A stretch of 64,000 bases of DNA, taken from contig CP107851.1 in assembly GCA_036013505.1 (NCBI GenBank), forward strand, positions 1,488,001 through 1,552,000, in the 5' to 3' direction. The DNA is from Streptomyces sp. NBC_00510. Lineage in GTDB: Bacteria > Actinomycetota > Actinomycetes > Streptomycetales > Streptomycetaceae. The translations under genes and the position numbers were made by a program. Of this stretch, positions 7,901 to 15,642 are shown in pieces (within the stretch, counting starts at the first letter, position 1; each line of letters begins with the position of its first letter). The notes under the pieces were generated by a model. That model searched no databases. It worked only from the letters and a program-made list of their open reading frames with translations, and had not been told where the DNA came from.

Positions 7901-9882
7901 AGGTGGCTCCGGGAATTGTGTGTGGGGGAGGGCAGGCGATGATGGGTGGGAGTGAGAGCGTTCAGGCGCATGTCGAGGACGAGCCGGATCTCGCGTCCGG
8001 GCGGCAGGACGATGTCGATGCGGTTGCTCTGTACGTCCAGGCTGTGATCCGTGCGCGGCGGTGCGGGGATGCGGTAGTCGTGCGGGTCACCGGGATAGCT
8101 GTCGGCGGCCTCGGCCGCCGACCAGTGCACGGCGGTGATGAGGTGTTCGCCGAACGTCCCGGCGAGCAGGCCGAGCCGACGGGTCCGCAGGACACCGAGG
8201 TTGACCAGCCGGACGGTGGCGGAGTCCGGGCCGATGTACTCGACCAGCGCCGCGACGTCGGCGGGCAGGCCGGGGCGGCGGCTGTCGAGGTCGGACCATC
8301 GCAGGCGGGCCAGGGGCAGACCCCCGTTGTAGATGGTCTGCGGGGCCCCGGTGGTCAGCTGGGTGAGGATCTCGGTCACGACGGGGTTGAGGCGCTGCCA
8401 GTGGTGCAGATCGGTCTTCTCCGGCGGGGTGTCGTCGGCGGCGATCAGCGCCATCCGGCGGGAGACCTGGGCCAGTGCCAGACGCAGTGCCGCCTCGGGG
8501 TAGCCGGGGTTGTCCCCCGCGAGGTAGGCGAGCCACGGTGGTTCGTGCCCGGCTTCCTCCTTGCCGCGGAACGCGCGTACGGCGGTCCAGTCGTAGCCGG
8601 CGGCGTCGCGCAGCGCGTCCAGGCGGGCCCGGTCCTGGTCCTGCATGCCGAACCACCACAGCCAGGTCCAGTAGGCGACTTGAGCGGGCTGGTGGTCGAA
8701 CCACCCCTGGAGTCCGACGCGGGTGGGCAGCAGGCCGACGGGGCGCTCGGCGTCGTCCTGGAGGACCGGTTTCCAGGTGTGGTCCTGGCTGGCCGGCTCC
8801 TCGCCGATCAGGCCGGTGCGGCGTTGTTCCCAGACCTGGTCGAGCGGACGGCGGGCCAGGTCCAGGGGTGCGAGGTCACCTCCGACGAGGGAGGCGCTGA
8901 TGGCACCGACCAGGGCCGCCGCGCCGACCGAGTGGACGCCGTGCGGCCAGGTCCAACCGTAGTGGCCGCCGAACCAGCGGCCGCTGTGGTACTCCCCCAC
9001 GGTGCCCGTCAGCCCGACGTTGTCGGGCATCGCGTCACAGGCGTCGGCTCGTTCGCGCCACGCGTCGACGTACTCGGTCACCCAAGAGGAGAAGCGGGGG
9101 TCGTGGTCGTAGAGCCAGGCGTTGACCGCGAGCGCGGTCGCGGCCAGGTTGACGGCGGTGTCGCCGCGACCGAGACGGTCGCGCATGGCGTGCCCCATCC
9201 GCACGGCGAGGACGGGGTCGTCGAGGTCCTCCCAGTTCTCGATGCCGGGGACGTCCTGCAGGGGCAGGCCATAGACGCGCATACCGGGCTGGTCGGCGGC
9301 GAAGGCGTCGTCCCACTGCGGGCCGAGGCCCAGCCTGGGGCCCTCCGCGCCGTTGTGCGGCGCCCGGACGACGCGGGCGTGCGGGTCGTAGGTGCCAGTG
9401 TCGCTGCCGGGCAGGTACTGCTCGGCGAAACGCACGGCGCGGCGCCGGAACGCCTCGTCCGCAGGGTCGGCGGCGCAGATGCCGTAAAACATCAGCATCG
9501 CCTCACCCTGGTGAAACCAGTCGTAGCCGCGCTCGAACTCATCCTTGAGCAGCCCGAGTTCGGTGAGCTGCGCGGTAACGCCCTCCCAGTGCCGCTTGAC
9601 CGCGGGCAGCAGGTCGTCCGCGCCACCGAGGAGATAGAGGGCGGGCCAGTTGAAGAACGCCTCGTAGAAGTCGTCGGCGCCGTCGCGGTCCTCGATCGTT
9701 CCCTCGTGGCACAGGCGGCCGTCGGCTTCGGTGTACCGGTCACGGAAGGCCCGCCAGGCGATGTCGAGATCGTCGAACAGCCGGCGCTGAAGGACCGCCC
9801 AGGCCGGTGGCGGGCCGGTGGGGCTGGTCGCGGTGATCACGAGCGCCGCGTCCGTGCGGCTGGTTTCCGGGTCGGGGGTCAT
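7897..9882 (-). CDS. Large conserved protein of unknown function in sugar operon
   Basis: A 661-residue protein I do not recognise. It has no signal peptide, no transmembrane segment and no obvious nucleotide-binding motif. It is rich in Trp, His, Asp and helical segments: YDWFHQGEAMLMFYGICAAD near residue 120, a GHYGWTWPHGVHSVG loop near 315, and a YWTWLWWFGMQDQDRA helix near 430. This is compatible with an (alpha/alpha)-barrel such as those of cytoplasmic glycoside hydrolases or lyases, followed by a beta-rich C-terminal region with LLAGTFGEH and RIDIVLPPGREIRLVLD. It starts one base after the permease stop and overlaps the RraA-like gene, so it belongs to the transporter operon. A role in processing the imported oligosaccharide is inferred from position only. 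Confidence 0.75.
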   Translation of the reverse strand: MTPDPETSRTDAALVITATSPTGPPPAWAVLQRRLFDDLDIAWRAFRDRYTEADGRLCHEGTIEDRDGADDFYEAFFNWPALYLLGGADDLLPAVKRHWEGVTAQLTELGLLKDEFERGYDWFHQGEAMLMFYGICAADPADEAFRRRAVRFAEQYLPGSDTGTYDPHARVVRAPHNGAEGPRLGLGPQWDDAFAADQPGMRVYGLPLQDVPGIENWEDLDDPVLAVRMGHAMRDRLGRGDTAVNLAATALAVNAWLYDHDPRFSSWVTEYVDAWRERADACDAMPDNVGLTGTVGEYHSGRWFGGHYGWTWPHGVHSVGAAALVGAISASLVGGDLAPLDLARRPLDQVWEQRRTGLIGEEPASQDHTWKPVLQDDAERPVGLLPTRVGLQGWFDHQPAQVAYWTWLWWFGMQDQDRARLDALRDAAGYDWTAVRAFRGKEEAGHEPPWLAYLAGDNPGYPEAALRLALAQVSRRMALIAADDTPPEKTDLHHWQRLNPVVTEILTQLTTGAPQTIYNGGLPLARLRWSDLDSRRPGLPADVAALVEYIGPDSATVRLVNLGVLRTRRLGLLAGTFGEHLITAVHWSAAEAADSYPGDPHDYRIPAPPRTDHSLDVQSNRIDIVLPPGREIRLVLDMRLNALTPTHHRLPSPTHNSRSHL

Positions 9883-9883
9883 G

Positions 9884-10858
9884 TCAGCCCTTCGTCGCGC
9901 CGGCCGTCAGGCCGCTGATGATGTGCCGCTGCATGATCACGAAGAAGGCGAGCGCGGGGGCGATGGCGAGCAGCAGGTTGGGGAAGACCACGGCGTAGTG
10001 GGTGGAGTACTTGCCGACGGCCGCGTACACGCCGGTGGTGACGGTGTAGAGGCCGCTGCCCGGACCGAGGATGATCTGCGGGTTCGCGAAGTCGTTCCAG
10101 ACGCCGAGCGTGTGCAGGATGACCGCGGTCGCCACGATGGGCCGCATCAGCGGGAACACGATCAGCCAGAAGGTCCGCAGCCGCCCCGCGCCGTCGACCG
10201 CGGCGGCCTGGTCGAGCTCCCGGGGCACGGTGCGGATGTACGCGCTGTACAGGAACACCGAGACCGGCAGGGTCAGCGTGGTCTCGAACAGCACGAAACC
10301 GGGGACCGTGCCCATCAGGCCGAGGTACTTCAGCACGTAGACGACGGGGATGAGCAGCACCTGGCTGGGCACGAAGGTTCCGGCGACGAACAACAGCAGC
10401 AGCCCGGTGTGCCATCGGGACGTCCCCCTGGCGATCACGTACGAGACGGGCGCCGCCACCAGCAGCGACAGCACGTTGACCAGGACGACGAACAGCGCCG
10501 TGATGCCGTACGCCTTCACCACGTTGAAGTCGGGGTTGTGCAGGGCGTCGGCCAGGTGGGACAGACTCAGCCGCGACAGCGGCAGCCCGAACGGGGAGGT
10601 CCGGATGTCCTGTTCCGACTTGAACGCGTTGACCACCAGCACCCACAGCGGCACCAGCATGACGAGGGCCCCGACACCCAGCACCGCGGCCCGCGCCACC
10701 CGCACCCCGCGGCCCGGTCCGCGGGGACGGTCCGGCCGCCCCGCGGCTTGACCACCGGGTCCGGTTCCTGGAGCAGGGGCAGGCGGCGGCCCGGCGGCGG
10801 CCGTCATGGTGGCAGTGCCGGAGGATCCGGTCAGGGCGGGCGGTGACTGGTGGGTCAT
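9884..10858 (-). CDS. Carbohydrate ABC transporter permease, MalG type
   Basis: A 324-residue inner-membrane permease. An Ala/Pro/Gly-rich N-terminal tail of about 50 residues precedes six predicted membrane spans. The EAA loop that contacts the ATPase is DQAAAVDGAGRLRTFWLIVF near residue 220. The ATG overlaps the stop of the other permease (ATGA). No ATP-binding subunit gene lies in the operon. Streptomyces sugar importers of this class normally share the ATPase MsiK encoded elsewhere, so that is the likely partner. Confidence 0.88.
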   Translation of the reverse strand: MTHQSPPALTGSSGTATMTAAAGPPPAPAPGTGPGGQAAGRPDRPRGPGRGVRVARAAVLGVGALVMLVPLWVLVVNAFKSEQDIRTSPFGLPLSRLSLSHLADALHNPDFNVVKAYGITALFVVLVNVLSLLVAAPVSYVIARGTSRWHTGLLLLFVAGTFVPSQVLLIPVVYVLKYLGLMGTVPGFVLFETTLTLPVSVFLYSAYIRTVPRELDQAAAVDGAGRLRTFWLIVFPLMRPIVATAVILHTLGVWNDFANPQIILGPGSGLYTVTTGVYAAVGKYSTHYAVVFPNLLLAIAPALAFFVIMQRHIISGLTAGATKG

Positions 10859-11787
10859 GCCGAGACTCCCGTGTCGGCGCGGCGGCGCAGCAGGGTGACG
10901 GCCAGGGCGGCGATACCGGTGACCACGGTCAGCACGACCGACTGGGCGGAGCCGTACCCCAGCATGTTGTTCTGGAAGGACTCCGACAGGATCAGGTAGG
11001 CCGCGGTCTGCGTGGTCCCCGCCGGTCCGCCGCCGGTCAGCGAGAGAACCAGGTCGTACGTGCGCAGCAGTGAGACCAGCGTGAGGACGAGGTTCACGGT
11101 GACGATCGGGGCGATCATCGGCAGGGTGACGCTGCGCAGCGTCCGCCACCGGCCGGCCCCGTCGATGCGCGCGGCCTCGATCAGCGAGGCGGGGACGGTC
11201 TGGAGTCCCGCGATGTAGAGCACGAGGGTGAAGCCGAACCCGGACCAGACGATGACGGTGATCAAACTGACCAGCGCCCAGCCGGGCATGGACAGGAACG
11301 GCAGTCCGGCGTGGCCGACGGCCTCAAGGACGGTGTTGACGGCGCCGTTGGTCGACAGCAGGGCGGACCACAGGAACCCGATGATCAGCGCGCTGATGAC
11401 GTACGGATAGAAGAACACGGTCCGCAGCAGGGTGTTGAGGCGCCCCGGGGTGGAGATGGCCAGCGCCGTGCCGAGACCGGCGAGATTGATCGCGACGGTG
11501 CCAGCCACGGCGATGACCGCCGTGGTGACCGCCGCATCCCTTACCTCGGGGTCGTCCAGCAGCACACGGTAGTTGTGCAGGCCGATCACGGCCGGCTGGG
11601 CAGTGTAGCCATCCCAGTCGGTCAGGCTCAGGTAGCCCGACAGCACCAGCGGGACCAGCATCATGACGGTGAACAGCACGATCGCGGGAGCGGTCATCAC
11701 CACGCCGGCCAGCCGCTCGCGGGTGCGCGCGGAAACCGGCCGGGCCCGACGCGGTGCGACCGCGGGCTGTGAGGTGTGACTGGTCAC
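10855..11787 (-). CDS. Carbohydrate ABC transporter permease, MalF type
   Basis: A 310-residue inner-membrane permease with six predicted spans. The N-terminal cytoplasmic tail is basic. The EAA loop reads LIEAARIDGAGRWRTLRSVT near residue 210. Segment LTDWDGYTAQPAVIGLHNYR is typical of the CUT1 sugar-importer family. The GTG start overlaps the stop of the binding-protein gene by four bases, and its stop overlaps the next permease start, so the pair is co-translated. It forms the translocation pore with the MalG-type partner. Confidence 0.88.
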   Translation of the reverse strand: MTSHTSQPAVAPRRARPVSARTRERLAGVVMTAPAIVLFTVMMLVPLVLSGYLSLTDWDGYTAQPAVIGLHNYRVLLDDPEVRDAAVTTAVIAVAGTVAINLAGLGTALAISTPGRLNTLLRTVFFYPYVISALIIGFLWSALLSTNGAVNTVLEAVGHAGLPFLSMPGWALVSLITVIVWSGFGFTLVLYIAGLQTVPASLIEAARIDGAGRWRTLRSVTLPMIAPIVTVNLVLTLVSLLRTYDLVLSLTGGGPAGTTQTAAYLILSESFQNNMLGYGSAQSVVLTVVTGIAALAVTLLRRRADTGVSA

Positions 11788-13085
11788 TTGGGCTGCGCCT
11801 TGAGCCAGGCATCAACGTTCTTCAGCGCCGAGGCCGGATCCGCCCCGGTGTACAGGCTCTGGATCTCCTTGTTCGCCGCGTCCTCGAAGCCCGCGGGCAT
11901 CTGGTACTCACCGCTGCCGACGATCGCCTGGTTGTCCTTCGAAGCGTCGAAGAGCTTCTGCACCTCGTCGGCCAGTGGGGAGAGCTGGTACGGGTAGCCG
12001 GTGCGGAAGGAGGAGTCCTGCTTGAGCTGGCTCTCCACCGCCTCGTGATCGGTGGTGAGGAACTCCACCAGCTTGGCCGCGGCGTTCTGGTGCTTGCTCG
12101 CCTTGAAGATCCGGTAGTTGGCCCCGGGAGTGACCGCGAGACGCGCGGGGCCGGAGCTGTTGAGCTGGGGGGCGGCGAACACCCCGATCTCGAAGTTCTT
12201 CTTGGCCTGGGCCTCAGCGGCCACGAACCAGCACCCCATCGGGTACAGCGCTGATTTGCCGGACAGGAACTCGGACTCGCCCTCGGGGTACTTCACGCCC
12301 AGCGCGTTCTTGTCCACATAGCCCTTGTCCAGCCAGGACTTGTACAGGGCCAGCGACGGTCCCAGGTCCTTGCTCAGCGTCTGCTTGCCGGCGGCCGCCT
12401 TCCGGAACCAGTCGGCGTCGCCGGCCGTGAGGGTGGGGTCGAAGAGCATCATGACCTGCGCCTGGGTGACCCACTCCCCCGCCGTCTGCATGGGCAGGTA
12501 GCCGGCCTTCTTGAGCTTGGCCATGTCGGCGGTGAGTTCCTGCATGCTCGTCGGCGGCTCGGTGATGCCCGCCTTGGTGAAGGCCGTCTTGTTGTAGAAG
12601 ATCAACGACTGCGCCTGCTGCCCGAACGACACGTCGTACAGACGGCCGTCGCGGCGCTGGGCGTCCGCCATGGGGGCCGAGGCGGCCCACTGCAGGTCGG
12701 AAAGATCACGCAGCTGCGGCAGGACCTTGACACTGTGAGAGCCCTCGACTACGTCCGGGGGGTTGCCTGCGGCGAGCAGCTGGGGAAGCGTGGTGTCCAC
12801 TCCTCCGTCCGACGAGGTGGGGGCGTCGATCTGGACCTTGATCCCGGGGTTCGCCTTCTCGAAGGGGGCGACCAGCCCCCTCCAGTAGGACTTGGTCAGG
12901 TTGGGCGTGATGTTCACCAACATCCGCACCGTGCCCTTGGCTCCCGACTTCGGGTCGCTGGAGTCGGTGGACGCGAAACCGCCACCCCCACATCCGGCCA
13001 CCAGGCTGACGACGACCATGGTCGCCCCCGCCACACCCAGGAACCTGCTGGGTCTGTTCCCCTCGCTGGACCTGCTGCGTCTCAT
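11784..13085 (-). CDS. Sugar-binding lipoprotein of ABC importer (SBP family 1)
   Basis: A 433-residue extracellular solute-binding protein. A basic start and hydrophobic core lead to a lipobox, LVAG-C, with the lipidated Cys near residue 32. The mature protein shows the family-1 pattern: FEKANPGIKVQ, LLAAGNPPDVVEG, QSLIFYNKTAFTKAGI and a FLSGKSALYPMG hinge segment. It captures oligosaccharides outside the membrane and delivers them to the two permeases downstream. It is the first gene of the minus-strand operon. A TATCGATA palindrome lies 25 bases before its start, so GntR control is likely. The ligand cannot be read from sequence. Confidence 0.9.
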   Translation of the reverse strand: MRRSRSSEGNRPSRFLGVAGATMVVVSLVAGCGGGGFASTDSSDPKSGAKGTVRMLVNITPNLTKSYWRGLVAPFEKANPGIKVQIDAPTSSDGGVDTTLPQLLAAGNPPDVVEGSHSVKVLPQLRDLSDLQWAASAPMADAQRRDGRLYDVSFGQQAQSLIFYNKTAFTKAGITEPPTSMQELTADMAKLKKAGYLPMQTAGEWVTQAQVMMLFDPTLTAGDADWFRKAAAGKQTLSKDLGPSLALYKSWLDKGYVDKNALGVKYPEGESEFLSGKSALYPMGCWFVAAEAQAKKNFEIGVFAAPQLNSSGPARLAVTPGANYRIFKASKHQNAAAKLVEFLTTDHEAVESQLKQDSSFRTGYPYQLSPLADEVQKLFDASKDNQAIVGSGEYQMPAGFEDAANKEIQSLYTGADPASALKNVDAWLKAQPK

Positions 13086-13109
13086 GACACCCTCTCGGCC
13101 GATTCGCGA

Positions 13110-13119
13110 CTATCGATAG
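13110..13119. promoter_or_regulatory. Candidate GntR operator, site B (CTATCGATAG)
   Basis: A perfect 10-bp palindrome, CTATCGATAG, is followed by ACGATATGA, which makes the stretch unusually AT-rich for this genome. It lies between the divergent binding-protein gene (start 13085) and gntR. It shares its core with the sites at 1759 and 13177. Confidence 0.6.
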
Positions 13120-13176
13120 ACGATATGATGTAGCCCGTCATCCGGATGTCAAGAGCCGGTAACAAAATCAAAGCGA

Positions 13177-13186
13177 TCATCGATAG
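13177..13186. promoter_or_regulatory. Candidate GntR operator, site C (TCATCGATAG)
   Basis: TCATCGATAG, 28 bases before the gntR ATG, differs from site B by one core base. Two sites in one divergent region suit a dimeric FCD-type repressor controlling both its own gene and the sugar operon. Confidence 0.5.
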
Positions 13187-13214
13187 AATCAAGCGGTCTA
13201 ACGAGGGAGGCACC

Positions 13215-13871
13215 ATGGCGAGCGCCATCGGACAGCCGCTGACGCGGGTCCTGCTGTCCGACCAGGTGTACACAAGGGTCCGCGGCCTGATCATCAGCGG
13301 TGAACTGAAGCCAGGCGACCGACTGGTGGAGTCCGCGATCGCCCGCCAGCTCGCCGTCAGCCAGGCGCCGGTCCGGGAAGCGGTGAAGCGCCTGGTGCAC
13401 GAGGGCCTCGCCGAACACGTCCCGCGCCGCGGCAGCTTCGTCGCCTCGGTGTCGCAGAGCGACGCCGACTCCGCCCGGTCCGTCCGGGTGGTTATCGAGG
13501 AGCTCGCCGCCCGCACTGTGGCCGAGGCCCCGCCGCCGACCGCGATGGAGGGGCTTCGCACGCAGGTCGAGGCCATGCGAGAGGCCGCGAGGGAAGGCGA
13601 CGTCGGACGTTTCCGGGACGCTGACATCAGCTTCCACCGGCTCGTCTGCGAGGCCAGCGGCAATCCGTTCCTCCCAAAGGTCTGGGCTGTTATGGAACCC
13701 AGCCTGCGCGCCTTGCGCGTAGTGTCGGACCCGCTGTTCACCGGCGACTGGGGCAGGATGGCCGACCACCACGCCGACCTCCTCTCGGCTCTTGAGTCCG
13801 GCGATCCGGACACCGCCGCAGCTCAGTTCGCCGCCCACGCCCGCGGTGACGACGGCATCGACGGCGACTGA
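13215..13871 (+). CDS. GntR-family regulator, FadR/FCD subfamily
   Basis: A 218-residue DNA-binding regulator. Residues about 12-75 are the winged helix (VYTRVRGLIISGELKPGDRL, then ARQLAVSQAPVREAVKRL). Residues about 85-215 form the helical FCD ligand domain with its metal-binding residues: Asp and His in RFRDADISFHRLV, and late His residues in MADHHADLL and FAAHARG. The ATG at 13215 follows a strong GGGAGG at 13205-13210 and is preferred to an in-frame ATG at 13146 that would add 23 atypical residues. It is divergent from the sugar operon and has two TATCGATA-like sites in its promoter region. Sugar acids are common effectors of this subfamily. Confidence 0.88.
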   Translation: MASAIGQPLTRVLLSDQVYTRVRGLIISGELKPGDRLVESAIARQLAVSQAPVREAVKRLVHEGLAEHVPRRGSFVASVSQSDADSARSVRVVIEELAARTVAEAPPPTAMEGLRTQVEAMREAAREGDVGRFRDADISFHRLVCEASGNPFLPKVWAVMEPSLRALRVVSDPLFTGDWGRMADHHADLLSALESGDPDTAAAQFAAHARGDDGIDGD

Positions 13872-14307
13872 CACAGCGACCGGCGCAGGTGGGACGCTGT
13901 CTTTCCGGTCAGAGGCTGGCCGACCACACCACCACCGATATCGATCAAAGAGAGATCAGGTGTGGATCCGATGGGGGTGAGCGTCGTCAGGCCGCAGCCT
14001 TAAGGCCCGGCTTTGCCAAGGCCGTGAGGACACCTACGGGGACGTCTCGACGTCCTTCCTCGCCTCCTGGCTGCTGGCCAACGCCACTCCCGACGTGCCC
14101 GTCGACGCCCCGCCGTTGCTGGTGTACACATCCGGACTGTGACCCGGGTTTGGGTGAGTGTCGTTCTGAGGAGGTCGGCTTCGGTGACGGTCAGACGGCC
14201 CATCAGGGGGCATGGGGATCCGGCAACCTGCGCGCCCGATCCGCGGGACGCCCGCACAGCCCCCGGGGGCGGAAACACAACGCGTCTGCCGAAGGCATCA
14301 TCACCTG
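13872..14307. other. Gene-free spacer with possible weak operator
   Basis: No credible gene was found: the open frames here are short, Pro/Arg-rich and lack a ribosome-binding site. An ATATCGATC sequence at 13938-13946 resembles the GntR core but lies downstream of gntR. The spacer leads into the CRISPR remnant. Confidence 0.5.
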
Positions 14308-14397
14308 GGGTTCATCCCCGCGGACGCAGTGAGCACTTCTTGTTCACCCTGCACGCGCACGTGCATTCGAGGTCATCTCCGCAGGCACGGAGAGCAC
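14308..14397 (+). CRISPR. Two decayed type I-E CRISPR repeats with one 32-nt spacer
   Basis: A first 29-base unit at 14308-14336 begins GGGTTCATCCCCGCG and ends GAGCAC. A second unit at 14369-14397 matches it at 21 of 29 positions and also ends GAGCAC. Between them lie exactly 32 bases. Repeat length, the TCATCCCCGC core and the 61-base period are those of type I-E arrays of Streptomyces. The units are imperfect palindromes and no third unit is found on either side at the expected spacing. No cas gene is in the window. This is probably an array relic. Confidence 0.6.
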
Positions 14398-14597
14398 AAT
14401 CCTGACCTGTGGTTTAGGCCTGGCAGTAGCAACCACCCTGCTGACTTCCAGAGAATCGGCACACGTTACAGAAGGTTCGCGCGGTTTCCGTGGGTGAAGA
14501 GCGTCTTGTCTCGTGCTCGGTCGGCCTGCAGAGCGATTGGGCCGCGGCAGCCGCGTGGTGCCCGCGCCGAGGTCCGGCACCGTGACCATGCGTCGCG

Positions 14598-15536
14598 CTA
14601 CAGGGAGGCGGTCGCGAACGACACACCGGTCAGACGCTCTGACACGCCCCACAGGCGCGTGGCGTCCTCCTCTCTGCGAGCCGACTTGTAGATCGTCAGC
14701 TCGGTCGAGGCACCCGTGAACTGGCCGATGCCGTCGGGGCCGTAAAGACGGCCGCCCCCGGCGTCGGGGCTGGTCGCCGCGTATAGAGGAGGAAGCAGCC
14801 CGGCGTCCACGGTCTGCGCGAAGAGTCCCCAGCGAGCGAGGCGCCGCATGATCGCCTCGTGTGGCGCCGGCCGGGACCGCCCGAGGTTGGGGCCGGACGC
14901 GTACAGGTTCGTGAGGGTCGTGCCGGGGTGGGCGGCGTTGCTGGTCACGCCCCAGCCACCGGCGGCGCTGAGACGTTGCAGTTGCAGGGCGAACAGCAGA
15001 TCGGCGAGCTTCGACAAACCGTACGCCCGGATCGGGGCGTAGCGCCTCTCGCTCTGCAGGTCGTCCCAGGGAATCCGGATACCGCGTGCCGCGCTGCTGG
15101 TCATGGTGGTCACTCGAGCCCGGCCGGCCTGCAGCAGTGGCATCAGCCGTCCGGTGAGCGCGAAGTGGCCGAGATAGTTGGTTCCGAACTGCAACTCGAA
15201 TCCATCCGCGGTGCTGTGCCGGGTGGGCGGTGTCATCACGCCGGCGTTGTTGACCAGCAGATGGACGGGTCGGCCGTCCAAGATCAAGGCGTCCGCCAGA
15301 CATCCGACCGATTCCAGGGACGCCAGATCGAGATCGCGAGTGGAGACCGCCGCCTCGGGGGTGGTCGACTTGATCCGCTGGACCGCCGCGGCACCCTTGA
15401 CCGGATTGCGCACCGGGAGGATCAATTCGGCGCCCGCGCCGGCAAGGCGCTCGGCCAGACCAAGGCCCACTCCGTCGCTGGCCCCTGTCACGACGGCGAG
15501 CTTTCCCCGCAGATCCGGCACGGCGACGTCCTTCAT
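14598..15536 (-). CDS. SDR-family oxidoreductase
   Basis: A 312-residue short-chain dehydrogenase/reductase. The cofactor-binding TGASDGVGLGLAERL is near residue 18, the NNAGVM motif is near 95, the catalytic Ser is in TMTSSAARG and the Tyr/Lys pair is in YGLSKL near 175. Its length and C-terminus resemble the retinol-dehydrogenase-like group common in actinobacteria. The ATG at 15536 follows AAGGAG, which decides it over an upstream ATG. A 12-bp inverted repeat about 72 bases upstream may be its operator. The substrate is unknown. Confidence 0.87.
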   Translation of the reverse strand: MKDVAVPDLRGKLAVVTGASDGVGLGLAERLAGAGAELILPVRNPVKGAAAVQRIKSTTPEAAVSTRDLDLASLESVGCLADALILDGRPVHLLVNNAGVMTPPTRHSTADGFELQFGTNYLGHFALTGRLMPLLQAGRARVTTMTSSAARGIRIPWDDLQSERRYAPIRAYGLSKLADLLFALQLQRLSAAGGWGVTSNAAHPGTTLTNLYASGPNLGRSRPAPHEAIMRRLARWGLFAQTVDAGLLPPLYAATSPDAGGGRLYGPDGIGQFTGASTELTIYKSARREEDATRLWGVSERLTGVSFATASL

Positions 15537-15607
15537 CGAATGCTCCTTGTCATGAGGCCTCGGCTGCATTGCCACGTTCCTGGTCCCAGGGTGAACGCAC
15601 CCTCCCC

Positions 15608-15642
15608 CTCACAGCCATGCTCTGAGGGAACATGGCTGTGAG
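15608..15642. promoter_or_regulatory. 12-bp perfect inverted repeat upstream of SDR gene
   Basis: CTCACAGCCATG and CATGGCTGTGAG are separated by 11 bases. It lies about 72 bases before the SDR start and just before the IS3 remnant. It could be a regulator site or a stem-loop left by an insertion event. Confidence 0.4.

Noticed and set aside
7849..9918. Long plus-strand frame opposite the 661-residue protein
   Set aside because: No motif and Gly/Val/Arg-rich shadow composition. The minus-strand gene fits the operon with overlapping starts and stops.
14247..14275. Possible third CRISPR repeat 61 bases upstream
   Set aside because: The sequence at the expected position lacks the TCATCCCCGC core and the GAGCAC end.
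13889..14332. 147-codon plus-strand frame after gntR
   Set aside because: It is Arg/Pro/Ser-rich without a ribosome-binding site and runs through the CRISPR-like repeat.
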